A stretch of DNA of 64,000 nucleotides from Pseudomonas putida. GTDB lineage: Bacteria; Pseudomonadota; Gammaproteobacteria; Pseudomonadales; Pseudomonadaceae. The translations under genes were made by a program, and so were the position numbers. Location of the stretch: the NCBI RefSeq assembly GCF_001976065.1, contig NZ_MNAH01000009.1:201910-265909 (forward strand). Reading direction: 5' to 3'. Positions 25,952 through 36,227 of the stretch are shown piece after piece. The first letter of the stretch is position 1; the number at the start of each line of letters is the position of its first letter. The notes beneath the pieces were generated by a model. The model searched no databases, had not been told where the DNA came from, and worked only from the letters and a program-made list of their open reading frames with translations.

Positions 25952-26371
25952 TTGAACAATCAAAAAGGTTTTACCCTGATCGAGTTGCTGATCGTGGTGG
26001 CGATCATCGGCATTCTGGCAACGTTTGCGATACCGGCTTACTCGAAGTACCAGGCGCGGGCCAAGGTGACGGCCGGGCTGGCCGAGATATCGGCGTTGAA
26101 GGTGGCGTTCGAGGATGTGATCAATCAGGGCGACGACCCTGATCTGGCCAAGGTCGGCGGCACGCCATCAACGTCCAACTGCACGACCTCGGCCAGCGGT
26201 AAAGCCACTGATGGTAGCGGGACCATCGGTTGCACGATCCTTAATGCGCCGGCTCCGGTGCTGAACAAAACCATCACCCTTTCGCGTACGGCAACAGGCT
26301 GGACATGTGCCACCACCGTCGATCAGGAATACGCGCCAAAAGGCTGTACGGGCGTAGTCCCGAAAGCCTGA
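25952..26371 (+). CDS. pilA: Major type IV pilin PilA (TTG start)
   Basis: A 139-residue pilin with leader MNNQKG and cleavage at G6|F7 in KGFTLIELLIVVAIIGIL; Glu at mature position 5 is present. Four cysteines occur in the C-terminal half, the last two probably forming the D-loop disulfide (WTCATT and KGCTG). No in-frame ATG gives a normal leader; the TTG at 25952 has a strong GGAGG six bases before it and yields the standard short leader, so I take TTG as the start. It has its own sigma54 promoter and terminator and is divergent from pilC-pilD. Confidence 0.9.
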   Translation: MNNQKGFTLIELLIVVAIIGILATFAIPAYSKYQARAKVTAGLAEISALKVAFEDVINQGDDPDLAKVGGTPSTSNCTTSASGKATDGSGTIGCTILNAPAPVLNKTITLSRTATGWTCATTVDQEYAPKGCTGVVPKA

Positions 26372-26390
26372 TACATCCGCTTATTACCGG

Positions 26391-26418
26391 ATACCCCGCT
26401 TATGCGGGGTATTTTTTT
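26391..26418 (+). terminator. Terminator of pilA
   Basis: ATACCCCGC and GCGGGGTAT form a 9-bp stem with a short TTAT loop, followed by seven T. It lies 20 bases after the pilA stop. Confidence 0.92.
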
Positions 26419-26679
26419 CTCGATGTTCAGCGGTGTCGGGTGTCTGAGAAAACTTCCCACAATTCATGGCCTTAGGCCTTCTTCAAAACCCGCAACTTGC
26501 ATGTAGATAATTTCCAACTCATGCAATTTGCATGATTGTGAAAAATGACTGATTTTATAAGTTATTGATTTTTAAGCTATTTATACGTGTTTCAAAGTTG
26601 GCACAGCGTTCGCAATATCTACGGTAAGCCTGCTGACAAGACAATCAGCAGATTTTCCAGAAAAACAGGAGTTACTCGT
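26419..26679. other. AT-rich upstream region of the BON gene with CATGCAA palindrome
   Basis: No gene is seen here. It contains a perfect 7-bp-arm palindrome CATGCAATTTGCATG at 26520-26534 and a further half-site TTGCATG at 26497-26503. The stretch 26520-26600 is clearly more AT-rich than its surroundings and probably carries the promoter of the BON-domain gene. Confidence 0.55.
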
Positions 26680-27036
26680 ATGAAGAAGTTCGCTATTGCT
26701 GCCGCTGCTGCTACCACGCTGACCCTGGCCATGGCCAACGCTGCGTTTGCTCAAACCACCCAGGCTACCCAGTCGCCAATGGTGCTGGCTGCCGGTGAAG
26801 TGACTGAAGCAAAAGAAGCTACTTCCGATACCTGGATCACTACCAAAGTCAAAGCTGACCTGGTTACCGAGAAAGGCATTCCAGGTACCGATATCAAAGT
26901 GGAAACCAATAAAGGTGTTGTGTCCCTGTCGTCCACCGTTGCGGTAACCGACGCTCAGAAAACCACCGCGGTGGCCATCGCCAAGAAAATCAAAGGCGTC
27001 AAGGCGGTCTCCGCTGACGGCCTGAAAGCCGAGTAA
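26680..27036 (+). CDS. Periplasmic BON-domain protein
   Basis: A 118-residue exported protein: a signal peptide of about 24 residues (MKKFAIAAAAATTLTLAMANAAFAQ) followed by one BON domain (about 50-115: DTWITTKVKADLVTEKGIPG to VAIAKKIKGVKAVS), each quoted in part here only. It is OsmY-like; OsmY has two BON domains, this has one. BON proteins bind phospholipid or cell-envelope surfaces and are often stress-induced. AGGAG lies 8 bases before the ATG. A hairpin at 27144-27173 follows. Confidence 0.82.
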   Translation: MKKFAIAAAAATTLTLAMANAAFAQTTQATQSPMVLAAGEVTEAKEATSDTWITTKVKADLVTEKGIPGTDIKVETNKGVVSLSSTVAVTDAQKTTAVAIAKKIKGVKAVSADGLKAE

Positions 27037-27143
27037 GGCAAGACTTCTCGCCTGGACTGGGAGAAGGCGCGGTAGGCGGGCTGAGCCATACGTCTGCCGC
27101 AACTTATGAAGTTCATGCGACCGGCCACAGGGATGTGGTCATT

Positions 27144-27173
27144 ACAGGCCCCGGCATTCGTGTCGGGGCCTGT
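27144..27173 (+). terminator. Hairpin after the BON gene
   Basis: ACAGGCCCCG and CGGGGCCTGT form a 10-bp stem, followed by TCTATTT. It probably terminates the BON transcript about 110 bases after its stop. Confidence 0.7.
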
Positions 27174-27197
27174 TCTATTTCGGGCCTGGGGAACAAC

Positions 27198-27225
27198 TGT
27201 GGGAGCCAGCAGGCTGGCTCCCACA
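27198..27225. repeat. REP-like palindrome
   Basis: TGTGGGAGCCAGC, AG, GCTGGCTCCCACA: a perfect 13-bp inverted repeat directly after the 3' end of the DUF748 gene, of the extragenic palindrome type seen elsewhere in the window. Confidence 0.8.
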
Positions 27226-27228
27226 CCC

Positions 27229-30183
27229 TCACTCAGCGTCCAGGTGCATTGGGGTGACGACCTTGCCGTCCTTCTCGGCTTCACCCAACTGGGCATCGAT
27301 GAAGTACACCCGATCATCGGCCAACTGCCCCTTGTCGACCAGATAATCCTTGATGCTGCTGGCGCGTTCCTGACCCAGCTCACGCAACAGTACTTCGCTG
27401 GTACTCCAGAACTGGATCACGTCCGCACGCATTTTTGCGGTGCGTTCTTCTTTGCCCAGATCTTTCCATTCGACGGGTGGCTGGACTTTCAGGCGTGTGC
27501 GGTAGATCCCTTCCAGCAGTGGACCTTTCTCACTGTCGGGCACCTCCAGCAGACTCGCTTTCGCCGGTACCTTGTCGCCACGGCGCTGGAGCATTTTGTA
27601 GTAGTTGTACTGGTATTCCCGTTCCAGGCGTTGCTCGGCGAGCAGCGGGCCGTCGCTGCTCTTGGCTGCGGTGCCCTCGATTTCCAGGCGCAGGGCCGGG
27701 CGTTCCTTGAGGGCCTGGGACAGTTTGACCAGTGCCGCTTCGGCGTCCTTGCTCAGGTCGCTCGAGCCCGGCGCGAATGACACGGTACCCAGGTCTTGCG
27801 AACCACCTCCGCTCACCAGGCCACCGATGAGTTTGAACGGTGCGGCGGCAGCCTTGACGATCAGGTTGCGCAGGGTCTGCCAGACAATCGGCATGACGCT
27901 GAACTGCGGATTGTTCAGGTCGCCGCTCACCGGCAGTTCGATGGAAATCTTGCCGTCGACGTCCTTGAGCAGGGCAATCGCCAGTTTCAGTGGCAGGCTC
28001 ACGGCGTCCGGGCTGTCGACTTTTTCGCCCAGTTGCAACTGCTCCACCACCACTTTGTTTTCAGCCTTGAGCTGGCCCTTGACGATGACGTAATGCAGTT
28101 CGAGGTTGAGCCGGCCCTTGCGGATGCGATAACCGGCGAACTTGCCGGAGTAGGGGGTCAGCGTGGTCAGTTCCACGCGTTTGAAACTGGTGGCGATGTC
28201 GAGGCTGGCCATCGGGTCGAACGGGTTGACTGCGCCCTTGATGGTCACCGGTGCGTAACGGTCGACCTTGCCCTTGATATCGACACTGGCCGGTTTCGCC
28301 TGGCGGCTGTCGATGGTCCCGATCGAACCGTTGAGCTGCTGGATGGCAGTGGCGAAGTTAGGGGTCAGGCTGAAGTCGGCGAAGTTCGCAGATCCGTCGT
28401 TGATGGCAATGCCGCCGATATGGATGCCCAGGGGCTTGTCCTTGCTGGCGGCCGGTTTGCTGGCGGCGGGTTTGGCGCCGGCGTCCGGCGGTTGCGGGAT
28501 CAGCAGATCATCGATGTTGGTGGTCCGGTCATCGTTGATCATGAAGCGCGCATAGGGTTGCAGCAGGTTGATCTTGTCGATCGACAAGCTGTCGCCGTGC
28601 TGGTAGTTCAGGCCTTCGACCACCAACTGTTGCCACTTGAGGAAGTCGCGGGTCTTGAGGGTATCGAGGGTGTGCAACTGATCGACCTGGGCGCGGCCGG
28701 TGACGCTGAGGGCCAGTGGCTCAGTGCTTTTCAGATTGACCGCCAGGTCGCTGCCGAGCATGCCGCTGCGCAGTTCCAGGCGAATGAACGGACTGATATA
28801 GGACTGGGCGACGCGCAAGTCGATGTCCTTGGTCTGTACGTTGAGCCTGGCGCTGACCGGCGCCAGGTTGACCTCGCCATCGGCCGTGAGCTTGCCTTGT
28901 TTGCCCACGCCGGTGTCGAGCTTGAGGGCGAAGGGCGAGCCATTGAGGCTGTCGAACTTCTGCAAGTCGAGATTCAGCGGGCTCAGTTCCACTTCCACGG
29001 GGGGTTGTGCCTTGCGGTCCGCCAGATGCACTTTGTAATCGCGCAATTGCACATCGGTGAGCAGCACTTGCCAGGGTTTGCTCGGCACTGCCGGTTCAGG
29101 TTTCGGCGAATCGGCCGCCGCCGGGGTGCTCGGCGGTTCGGCGTTGGCCTTGGCCGCCGGCTTGGACGGTTGGCTGGCAAACAGCTTCTGCCAGTCGAGT
29201 TGGCCATCGGCTTCCAGTGCGGCCCAGGTTTCCAGCTTGTGGCTGCGGATCTTGCCGACCACCACTTGTTGTTTGGCCAGGTCCACCGTGGTTTCGCTTA
29301 TGTCCAGACGCTCGAGCTTCGCCAGCGGCCGTCCGTCCGGGGCCTTGATCGCGAAAGGCGCGACGCTGACAGAGAGGTTGTTTAGCAGCAGTTCGGTTTG
29401 CTTGGCCAGGCTGAGTTTGTAGTCGGTACTGAGGCTCATCACCCCGCTTTCGAGGTCCAGGGGCACGGCGTCGCGAACATAGGGCCAGAAGGCTTTCATC
29501 TTGCCGTCGGTAATTTTCAGCTTACCTTCAGAGGCGAACGGAATGAGGCTGAAGTTGCCGGTCCAGTCGATCTGGCCACCGTTGGGGCCAATAGCGACCA
29601 GCTCCATGTCGGCGCTGTCTTCGGGCAGGGTGCTGAGATTTTTCAGTTCGAAGTCGAGTTTGTCGTAGAGAAATTCGATCGGTTCGCTGGGGCGCTCATC
29701 CTTGAAGTGCAAGGCGCCGCCGGCCAGTTTGATCCGGTCGATGCGCAATGGGAACGGCTTGGCATTCGGGTCGGCCGGCGTGGGTTCACTCGCTGGCAGT
29801 TTGAACAGCCCGCGCAGATTGAGCTTGCCGTCCTTGCTGAAGAGGATTTCGGTCGTGGATTTTTCCAGTTCGATGTCGGACAGGTGCAGCGCCTTGGTCC
29901 AGAGACTGTCGAGCTGCAGGTTGGCGTATAGGCGTTGGAAGCCGACCTGTTCCTTGCCGGGCTCGCCGATGTTCAGGCCCCAAAGGGTCACTTCAAGGCT
30001 GAACGGGTTGAGTTCGATACGCTGGAGGGTGGCGGGCGTCGTGGCGTAGTTGGCCAGTTGTTGGTTGGCAACGCGCAACGCGATGCCGGGCAAAATCAGA
30101 AAGCCCAGCAGACTGTACAGGGCCAGAGCAGTCAACAAGGCGCCGATGGCGCGAATCAATCCTTTGTACATGTGCGGCTTCAT
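27229..30183 (-). CDS. DUF748 large envelope protein (AsmA-like) with OmpA-like tail
   Basis: A 984-residue protein with an N-terminal membrane anchor (LIRAIGALLTALALYSLLGF) and a long repetitive beta-rich body with DUF748 segments (for example RIDRIKLAGGALHFKDE and GIHIGGIAINDGSANFADF). Around residues 795-840 there is an OmpA-like stretch (VSFAPGSSDLSKDAEAALVKLS). A Pro/Ala-rich linker lies near 330-365 and another near 575-590. AsmA-like proteins bridge the envelope and are implicated in lipid transport; for this family the role is unproven. Start at the ATG at 30183; ATG 30171 is an alternative. It is monocistronic. Confidence 0.8.
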   Translation of the reverse strand: MKPHMYKGLIRAIGALLTALALYSLLGFLILPGIALRVANQQLANYATTPATLQRIELNPFSLEVTLWGLNIGEPGKEQVGFQRLYANLQLDSLWTKALHLSDIELEKSTTEILFSKDGKLNLRGLFKLPASEPTPADPNAKPFPLRIDRIKLAGGALHFKDERPSEPIEFLYDKLDFELKNLSTLPEDSADMELVAIGPNGGQIDWTGNFSLIPFASEGKLKITDGKMKAFWPYVRDAVPLDLESGVMSLSTDYKLSLAKQTELLLNNLSVSVAPFAIKAPDGRPLAKLERLDISETTVDLAKQQVVVGKIRSHKLETWAALEADGQLDWQKLFASQPSKPAAKANAEPPSTPAAADSPKPEPAVPSKPWQVLLTDVQLRDYKVHLADRKAQPPVEVELSPLNLDLQKFDSLNGSPFALKLDTGVGKQGKLTADGEVNLAPVSARLNVQTKDIDLRVAQSYISPFIRLELRSGMLGSDLAVNLKSTEPLALSVTGRAQVDQLHTLDTLKTRDFLKWQQLVVEGLNYQHGDSLSIDKINLLQPYARFMINDDRTTNIDDLLIPQPPDAGAKPAASKPAASKDKPLGIHIGGIAINDGSANFADFSLTPNFATAIQQLNGSIGTIDSRQAKPASVDIKGKVDRYAPVTIKGAVNPFDPMASLDIATSFKRVELTTLTPYSGKFAGYRIRKGRLNLELHYVIVKGQLKAENKVVVEQLQLGEKVDSPDAVSLPLKLAIALLKDVDGKISIELPVSGDLNNPQFSVMPIVWQTLRNLIVKAAAAPFKLIGGLVSGGGSQDLGTVSFAPGSSDLSKDAEAALVKLSQALKERPALRLEIEGTAAKSSDGPLLAEQRLEREYQYNYYKMLQRRGDKVPAKASLLEVPDSEKGPLLEGIYRTRLKVQPPVEWKDLGKEERTAKMRADVIQFWSTSEVLLRELGQERASSIKDYLVDKGQLADDRVYFIDAQLGEAEKDGKVVTPMHLDAE

Positions 30184-30276
30184 CTGTCTGGATCGGAGTG
30201 CCTTGGAGTATGGCACGCGATTTCGGTTCCGAAGTCGTCACTTCCTGCAGGATTTGTCTGAAAACAACGGCGACTT

Positions 30277-31293
30277 TCAGAACTGCAAAATCAGGGTTTT
30301 CAGCGGTGGCTGCTGGTCCATGGACGGGAAGTCGGCGCCTGGTTTCATGACGGTCCACTCCCGTACCGGCCGACCGGCTTTCTCGGCGCAACGCAAAACC
30401 TGCTCACGCCAGTCGTCCATGCTGACTTTTGCCAGGTTGTTGCAGCAGATCAGCACGCCATTGTCGGCGGTGGCCAGCAACGCCGGCTTGAGCAGGCTCT
30501 GATAGTCGCGCAGCAGGTCGACGGTGCCGAAAGCACTCTTGGCCCAGGCCGGTGGATCGAGCAGCACCAGGTCGTATTGACGCTGTTCCAGGCGTTGATA
30601 GCTCGGCAGTTTCTGCCCGCGACGCTGGCTAATGGGCAGGCCGGCCAACTGGCGAATGGCCGGGAAGTAGTCGGACTGGATGAATTCCATGGTCGGCAAT
30701 TGCGGGTTGAGCAGGCCATTCTCGCGACCGACCGCCAGGTTGCCTTCGGCGAAGTCCAGGTTGCATACCTCGCGGGCTCCACCGGCGGCGGCGCTGAGGC
30801 CGACCCCGCAGGTGTAGGCGAACAGGTTCAGTACGCTTTTGTTCTGGCTGTGGGCCTTGACCCAGCCGCGGGTGTTGCGCAGGTCGAGGAATAGCAGCGG
30901 GTCTTGCCCGGCGTGGCGCCCGCGCACCCGGTAATTGAGGCCCCATTCATGGCCCACCAGGTCTTGCAGCGCGGCGTCGTCGTTGCGGTAGACGGTGTCT
31001 TCGCGGTCGATGCGCGAGTTGCCACGGGAGCGGTCGTTGTAGACCAGCAGGGTTTCAAAGCCCAAGTGCTGATTGACGATTTCGTGCAACTGCAGCAACG
31101 CTTCGCGGTCCAGCGACTGGTGGAAGCTCTGCACCATCAGTTGCGGGCCATAGCGGTCGATCGTCAGGCCGCCGGCGCCTTCCTGGCTGCCATGGAACAG
31201 GCGATAGCAGTCGGTGCCCTGGCTGTGCAACTCGGCCAGCAGATCCTGGCGGTTTTCAAGGGCGGCGCGCAGCGCCTGATTCAAGGAGGACAT
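30277..31293 (-). CDS. Class I SAM-dependent methyltransferase (RlmI-like)
   Basis: A 338-residue Rossmann-fold methyltransferase of the COG1092/RlmI type. The SAM-binding region begins SVLNLFAYTCGVGLSAAAGG, and the catalytic-type motif is VLLDPPAWAKS. Relatives methylate C5 of cytosine in 23S rRNA (RlmI) or N7 of guanine (RlmK); this protein lacks the N-terminal PUA domain length of RlmI (about 396 residues), so the target is uncertain. AAGGAGG lies just before the ATG. It is transcribed in the same direction as the MpaB-type gene upstream, across a 63-base gap with a palindrome. Confidence 0.8.
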   Translation of the reverse strand: MSSLNQALRAALENRQDLLAELHSQGTDCYRLFHGSQEGAGGLTIDRYGPQLMVQSFHQSLDREALLQLHEIVNQHLGFETLLVYNDRSRGNSRIDREDTVYRNDDAALQDLVGHEWGLNYRVRGRHAGQDPLLFLDLRNTRGWVKAHSQNKSVLNLFAYTCGVGLSAAAGGAREVCNLDFAEGNLAVGRENGLLNPQLPTMEFIQSDYFPAIRQLAGLPISQRRGQKLPSYQRLEQRQYDLVLLDPPAWAKSAFGTVDLLRDYQSLLKPALLATADNGVLICCNNLAKVSMDDWREQVLRCAEKAGRPVREWTVMKPGADFPSMDQQPPLKTLILQF

Positions 31294-31340
31294 GCCGGGC
31301 GCCTTGCAGGTGGAATTGGGCGCGGGAGTTTAACAGCATC

Positions 31341-31354
31341 GCGAGCAGGCTCGC
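31341..31354. repeat. Short palindrome (REP half)
   Basis: GCGAGC-AG-GCTCGC, with GCCTACAA next to it, resembles one arm of the REP family. It lies directly after the MpaB-type gene and may act as its 3' hairpin. Confidence 0.55.
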
Positions 31355-31356
31355 GC

Positions 31357-32226
31357 CTACAACAAGCCCATACGTCTTTTCGCACGCTGCACCGAGCCAT
31401 TGCGCACTGCCCAGCGCAGCATCGGCGCACTGCGGTTGACGCTGGCGCGGATCAGTTTGCGTTGCAGCGGACTTTGATGGACGCCGAGCATGTCACTCGC
31501 CCAGTCCGGCAGCAGATCGATTCCTGCCTGCATCATCAAACCGCCGAATGGTCTGGCCAGGCGGCTGGGGGAAGGGGCGTTCAACAACAATCGCAGCACT
31601 TCCCGACTGCGTTCGTCGCACAGCAGTTGCGGGCGGATGTGTTCAAGGTAATCGCAGACTTCCTGACGGGAACGCGGCACCTCGCGCGCGCCGAGGCGTT
31701 CGGCTACCAGAGCGATTTCGCCGTAGTAACGATCCTGGTCGGCCAGGGACAAGCGAGGGTTGCGGTAGCGCAAGTGGGCGGCGAGGAAGTTGCTGACCTC
31801 GGCCACATGCACCCAGGTCAGCAGCTCGGGATCGCTGGCGGCATAGGGGCGTCCGTCCGGTGCCGTACCGGTCACTTGCAGATGGATGGTGCGCACTTTC
31901 TCGATCAGCCAGTCGGCGTCCTGGCGTGAACCGAAGGTGGTGCCGGAGATGAATTGCCCGGTGCGGCGCAGGCGACCGAGCATGTCCTCGCGAAAATTCG
32001 AATGGTCCCACACACCCGCCAGGGCAAGCGGGTGCAGGGCCTGCAGCATCAGGGCGCTGATGCCGCCGATCAACATGCTGCTGAAGTCGCCGTGGACTTG
32101 CCAGCTCACCGAATCCGGCCCGAACAGCCCGGGGTCGCCCTTGGGGTTTTCCAGGTCGAGCTTGCCCAGGGACAGGCCGGTCAGGCTCATGATCTGGGTT
32201 TCGATGCGGGTACGAATGTATTCCAT
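31357..32226 (-). CDS. MpaB-type oxygenase family protein (DUF2236)
   Basis: A 289-residue protein matching the DUF2236/MpaB family. Typical blocks are VHGDFSSMLIGGISALMLQALHP (quoted to HP as a family block: GGISALMLQALHP), AGVWDHSNFREDMLGRL and VHAEVS-like WVHVAEVSNFLAAH. The conserved histidines (HGD, HP, WDHS, WVH) fit a haem- or metal-binding role; fungal MpaB is an oxygenase and latex-clearing protein Lcp is a distant relative. The substrate here is unknown. It lies 32 bases after the acsA stop on the same strand and may be co-transcribed. Confidence 0.75.
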   Translation of the reverse strand: MEYIRTRIETQIMSLTGLSLGKLDLENPKGDPGLFGPDSVSWQVHGDFSSMLIGGISALMLQALHPLALAGVWDHSNFREDMLGRLRRTGQFISGTTFGSRQDADWLIEKVRTIHLQVTGTAPDGRPYAASDPELLTWVHVAEVSNFLAAHLRYRNPRLSLADQDRYYGEIALVAERLGAREVPRSRQEVCDYLEHIRPQLLCDERSREVLRLLLNAPSPSRLARPFGGLMMQAGIDLLPDWASDMLGVHQSPLQRKLIRASVNRSAPMLRWAVRNGSVQRAKRRMGLL

Positions 32227-32258
32227 GGTGTCCCGGTTTTGACTTCAGAAGCAGTACG

Positions 32259-34196
<1,938 letters not shown>

Positions 34197-34245
34197 GACG
34201 GTTCCTTCTTCTTGTTTTGGCGAAGAGGGGAGCTGCGCGACCCTC

Positions 34246-34333
34246 GTAGGAGCTGGCTTGCCAGCGAAAGCGGTGGATCAGTCAATACCTATGTCGACTG
34301 ACACACCGCAATCGCTGGCAAGCCAGCTCCTAC
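34246..34333. repeat. Paired REP element
   Basis: GTAGGAGCTGGCTTGCCAGC and its reverse complement GCTGGCAAGCCAGCTCCTAC bound an 88-base element between pgi and acsA. It is a second sequence subtype of the same kind of pair as at 13745. Confidence 0.88.
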
Positions 34334-34355
34334 AAAGGTTAGTACAAGCGTCAAG

Positions 34356-36020
34356 TCATCCGCGGTGACGCCCGCGGAAGTAGTTGATCAAGCCTTGGGT
34401 GGATGCGTCGTCGGCCGGGGTTTCCTCACTGCCGACCAGGCGGTTGTAGACGCCTTTGCCCAGTTCCTTGCCCAGCTCCACGCCCCATTGGTCGAAGGCA
34501 TTGATGCCCCAGATCACGCTTTGCACGAAGACTTTGTGTTCGTACATCGCCACCAGCGCACCCAGGCGCCGCGGGCTGATGCGCTCGACCACCAGGGTGT
34601 TGCTCGGACGGTTGCCCGGGATCACCTTGTGCGGCGCCAGGCTCTGCACCTGCTCTTCGCTCATGCCTTTGTCACGCAGCTCGGCCTGCGCTTCGGCCAA
34701 GGTCTTGCCGAGCATCAGTGCCTGGCTTTGCGACAGGCAGTTGGCGTACAGCCACTGGTGATGGTCGGCCACCGGGTTGAAGCTGACGATCGGCACGATG
34801 AAATCGGCCGGGATCAGTTGGGTGCCCTGGTGCAGCAACTGGTGGTAAGCGTGCTGGCCGTTGCAGCCCACGCCACCCCAGATCACCGGGCCGGTGTCGG
34901 TGCTGACGGGCGTACCGTCCTGGCGCACGCTCTTGCCGTTGGATTCCATGTCCAGCTGTTGCAAGTGCTTGGTGATGTTACGCAGGTAGTGATCGTACGG
35001 CAGGATCGCGTGGCTTTGCGCGCCCCAGAAATTGCCGTACCACACACCAAGCAAGGCGAGCAGCACCGGCATGTTCTGTTCGAACGGGGTATTCAGGAAG
35101 TGCTGGTCCATGGTGTAGGCACCGGACAGCAATTCCTTGAAGTTCGACATGCCGATGGCCAAGGCAATCGGCAGGCCGATGGCCGACCACAGCGAGTAAC
35201 GCCCGCCGACCCAGTCCCACATCGGGAAGATGTTCTCTTCGCGAATGCCAAACGCCACGGCGGCGGCGTTGTTGCTCGATACCGCGATGAAGTGGCGATG
35301 CAGCTCGGCTTCCGAGCCCCCCTGGGCCAGGTACCAGGCGCGTGCGGCCTGAGCGTTTTTCAGGGTTTCGAGAGTATTGAAGGATTTCGACGAGACGATG
35401 AAGAGCGTGGTCTCGGCGCGCAACTTCATGGCCAGTTCGTGAAATTCGCTGCCATCGATGTTTGCCAGGTAGTGGCAGCGCACGCCTTTCTGGGCATAGG
35501 CCAGCAGGGCTTCGGACACCAGTTCCGGACCGAGGAACGAACCACCGATGCCGATGTTGACCACGTCAGTGATCGGCTTCTCGGAGTAGCCGCGCCACAG
35601 GCCGTCGTGGATACGGCCCACGAGGTCGGTGATCTGGTTCAGTACCTTGTGCACTTCAGGCATCACGTTGACGCCGTTGACCGACAGCTTGTCGCCGACC
35701 GGGCGACGCAAGGCGGTGTGCAGGGCGGGGCGTCCTTCGGAGGCGTTGACGATTTCGCCATCGAACAGCGATTTGATCGCGCCCTTGAGGTCGACTTCGT
35801 CGGCCAGGCCCACCAGCAGGTCGCGGGTCTGGGCGTTGATCAGGTTTTTCGAATAGTCGAGAAACAGGCCACAGCTGCTCAGGGTGAATTGGTTGAAGCG
35901 CTGCGGGTCGGCGTTGAAGGCCTCGCGCATGTTGAAATCCTGCATGGCCTGGCGGTGGTCTTTCAACGCCTGCCAGGCGGGCAGGGTGGTCACGTCGTGG
36001 GGGGTGCGGTAATACGCCAT
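34356..36020 (-). CDS. pgi: Glucose-6-phosphate isomerase Pgi
   Basis: A 554-residue phosphoglucose isomerase. Signature regions are VVNIGIGGSFLGPELVSEAL, FIVSSKSFNTLETLKNA and the C-terminal WGINAFDQWGVELGKELGK. It interconverts glucose-6-phosphate and fructose-6-phosphate; in pseudomonads, which lack phosphofructokinase, it serves gluconeogenesis and the Entner-Doudoroff cycle. The ATG at 36020 gives MAYYRTPHDVT; the longer extension was rejected. It is flanked by a REP pair and a hairpin. Confidence 0.97.
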   Translation of the reverse strand: MAYYRTPHDVTTLPAWQALKDHRQAMQDFNMREAFNADPQRFNQFTLSSCGLFLDYSKNLINAQTRDLLVGLADEVDLKGAIKSLFDGEIVNASEGRPALHTALRRPVGDKLSVNGVNVMPEVHKVLNQITDLVGRIHDGLWRGYSEKPITDVVNIGIGGSFLGPELVSEALLAYAQKGVRCHYLANIDGSEFHELAMKLRAETTLFIVSSKSFNTLETLKNAQAARAWYLAQGGSEAELHRHFIAVSSNNAAAVAFGIREENIFPMWDWVGGRYSLWSAIGLPIALAIGMSNFKELLSGAYTMDQHFLNTPFEQNMPVLLALLGVWYGNFWGAQSHAILPYDHYLRNITKHLQQLDMESNGKSVRQDGTPVSTDTGPVIWGGVGCNGQHAYHQLLHQGTQLIPADFIVPIVSFNPVADHHQWLYANCLSQSQALMLGKTLAEAQAELRDKGMSEEQVQSLAPHKVIPGNRPSNTLVVERISPRRLGALVAMYEHKVFVQSVIWGINAFDQWGVELGKELGKGVYNRLVGSEETPADDASTQGLINYFRGRHRG

Positions 36021-36190
36021 CGCTGCGGGTTTCCTTTTACTTGAACTGCCTTTAAGACACTGAAAATACCGGAATGTCCTGACCACTGACTGGCGGTAAC
36101 CCGGTTAGCCTGCGTGCACACGATTAAATAGCGCAGACCGGTAACAGTAAACCCAGAGAGACGATCTGTCTTGGCTTTGTCGGACCTGCG

Positions 36191-36211
36191 ACCGGTACTT
36201 TTTTGTACCGG
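36191..36211 (-). terminator. Hairpin downstream of panC
   Basis: CCGGTAC and GTACCGG pair around a TTTTTT loop 17 bases after the panC stop. No T-tail on the minus strand, so termination is likely but not certain. Confidence 0.5.
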
Positions 36212-36227
36212 CGCGGTCGTGGGGGAG

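Noticed and set aside
27106..30261. Long plus-strand frames opposite the DUF748 gene
   Set aside because: They mirror the codon bias of the minus-strand gene and show no domains.
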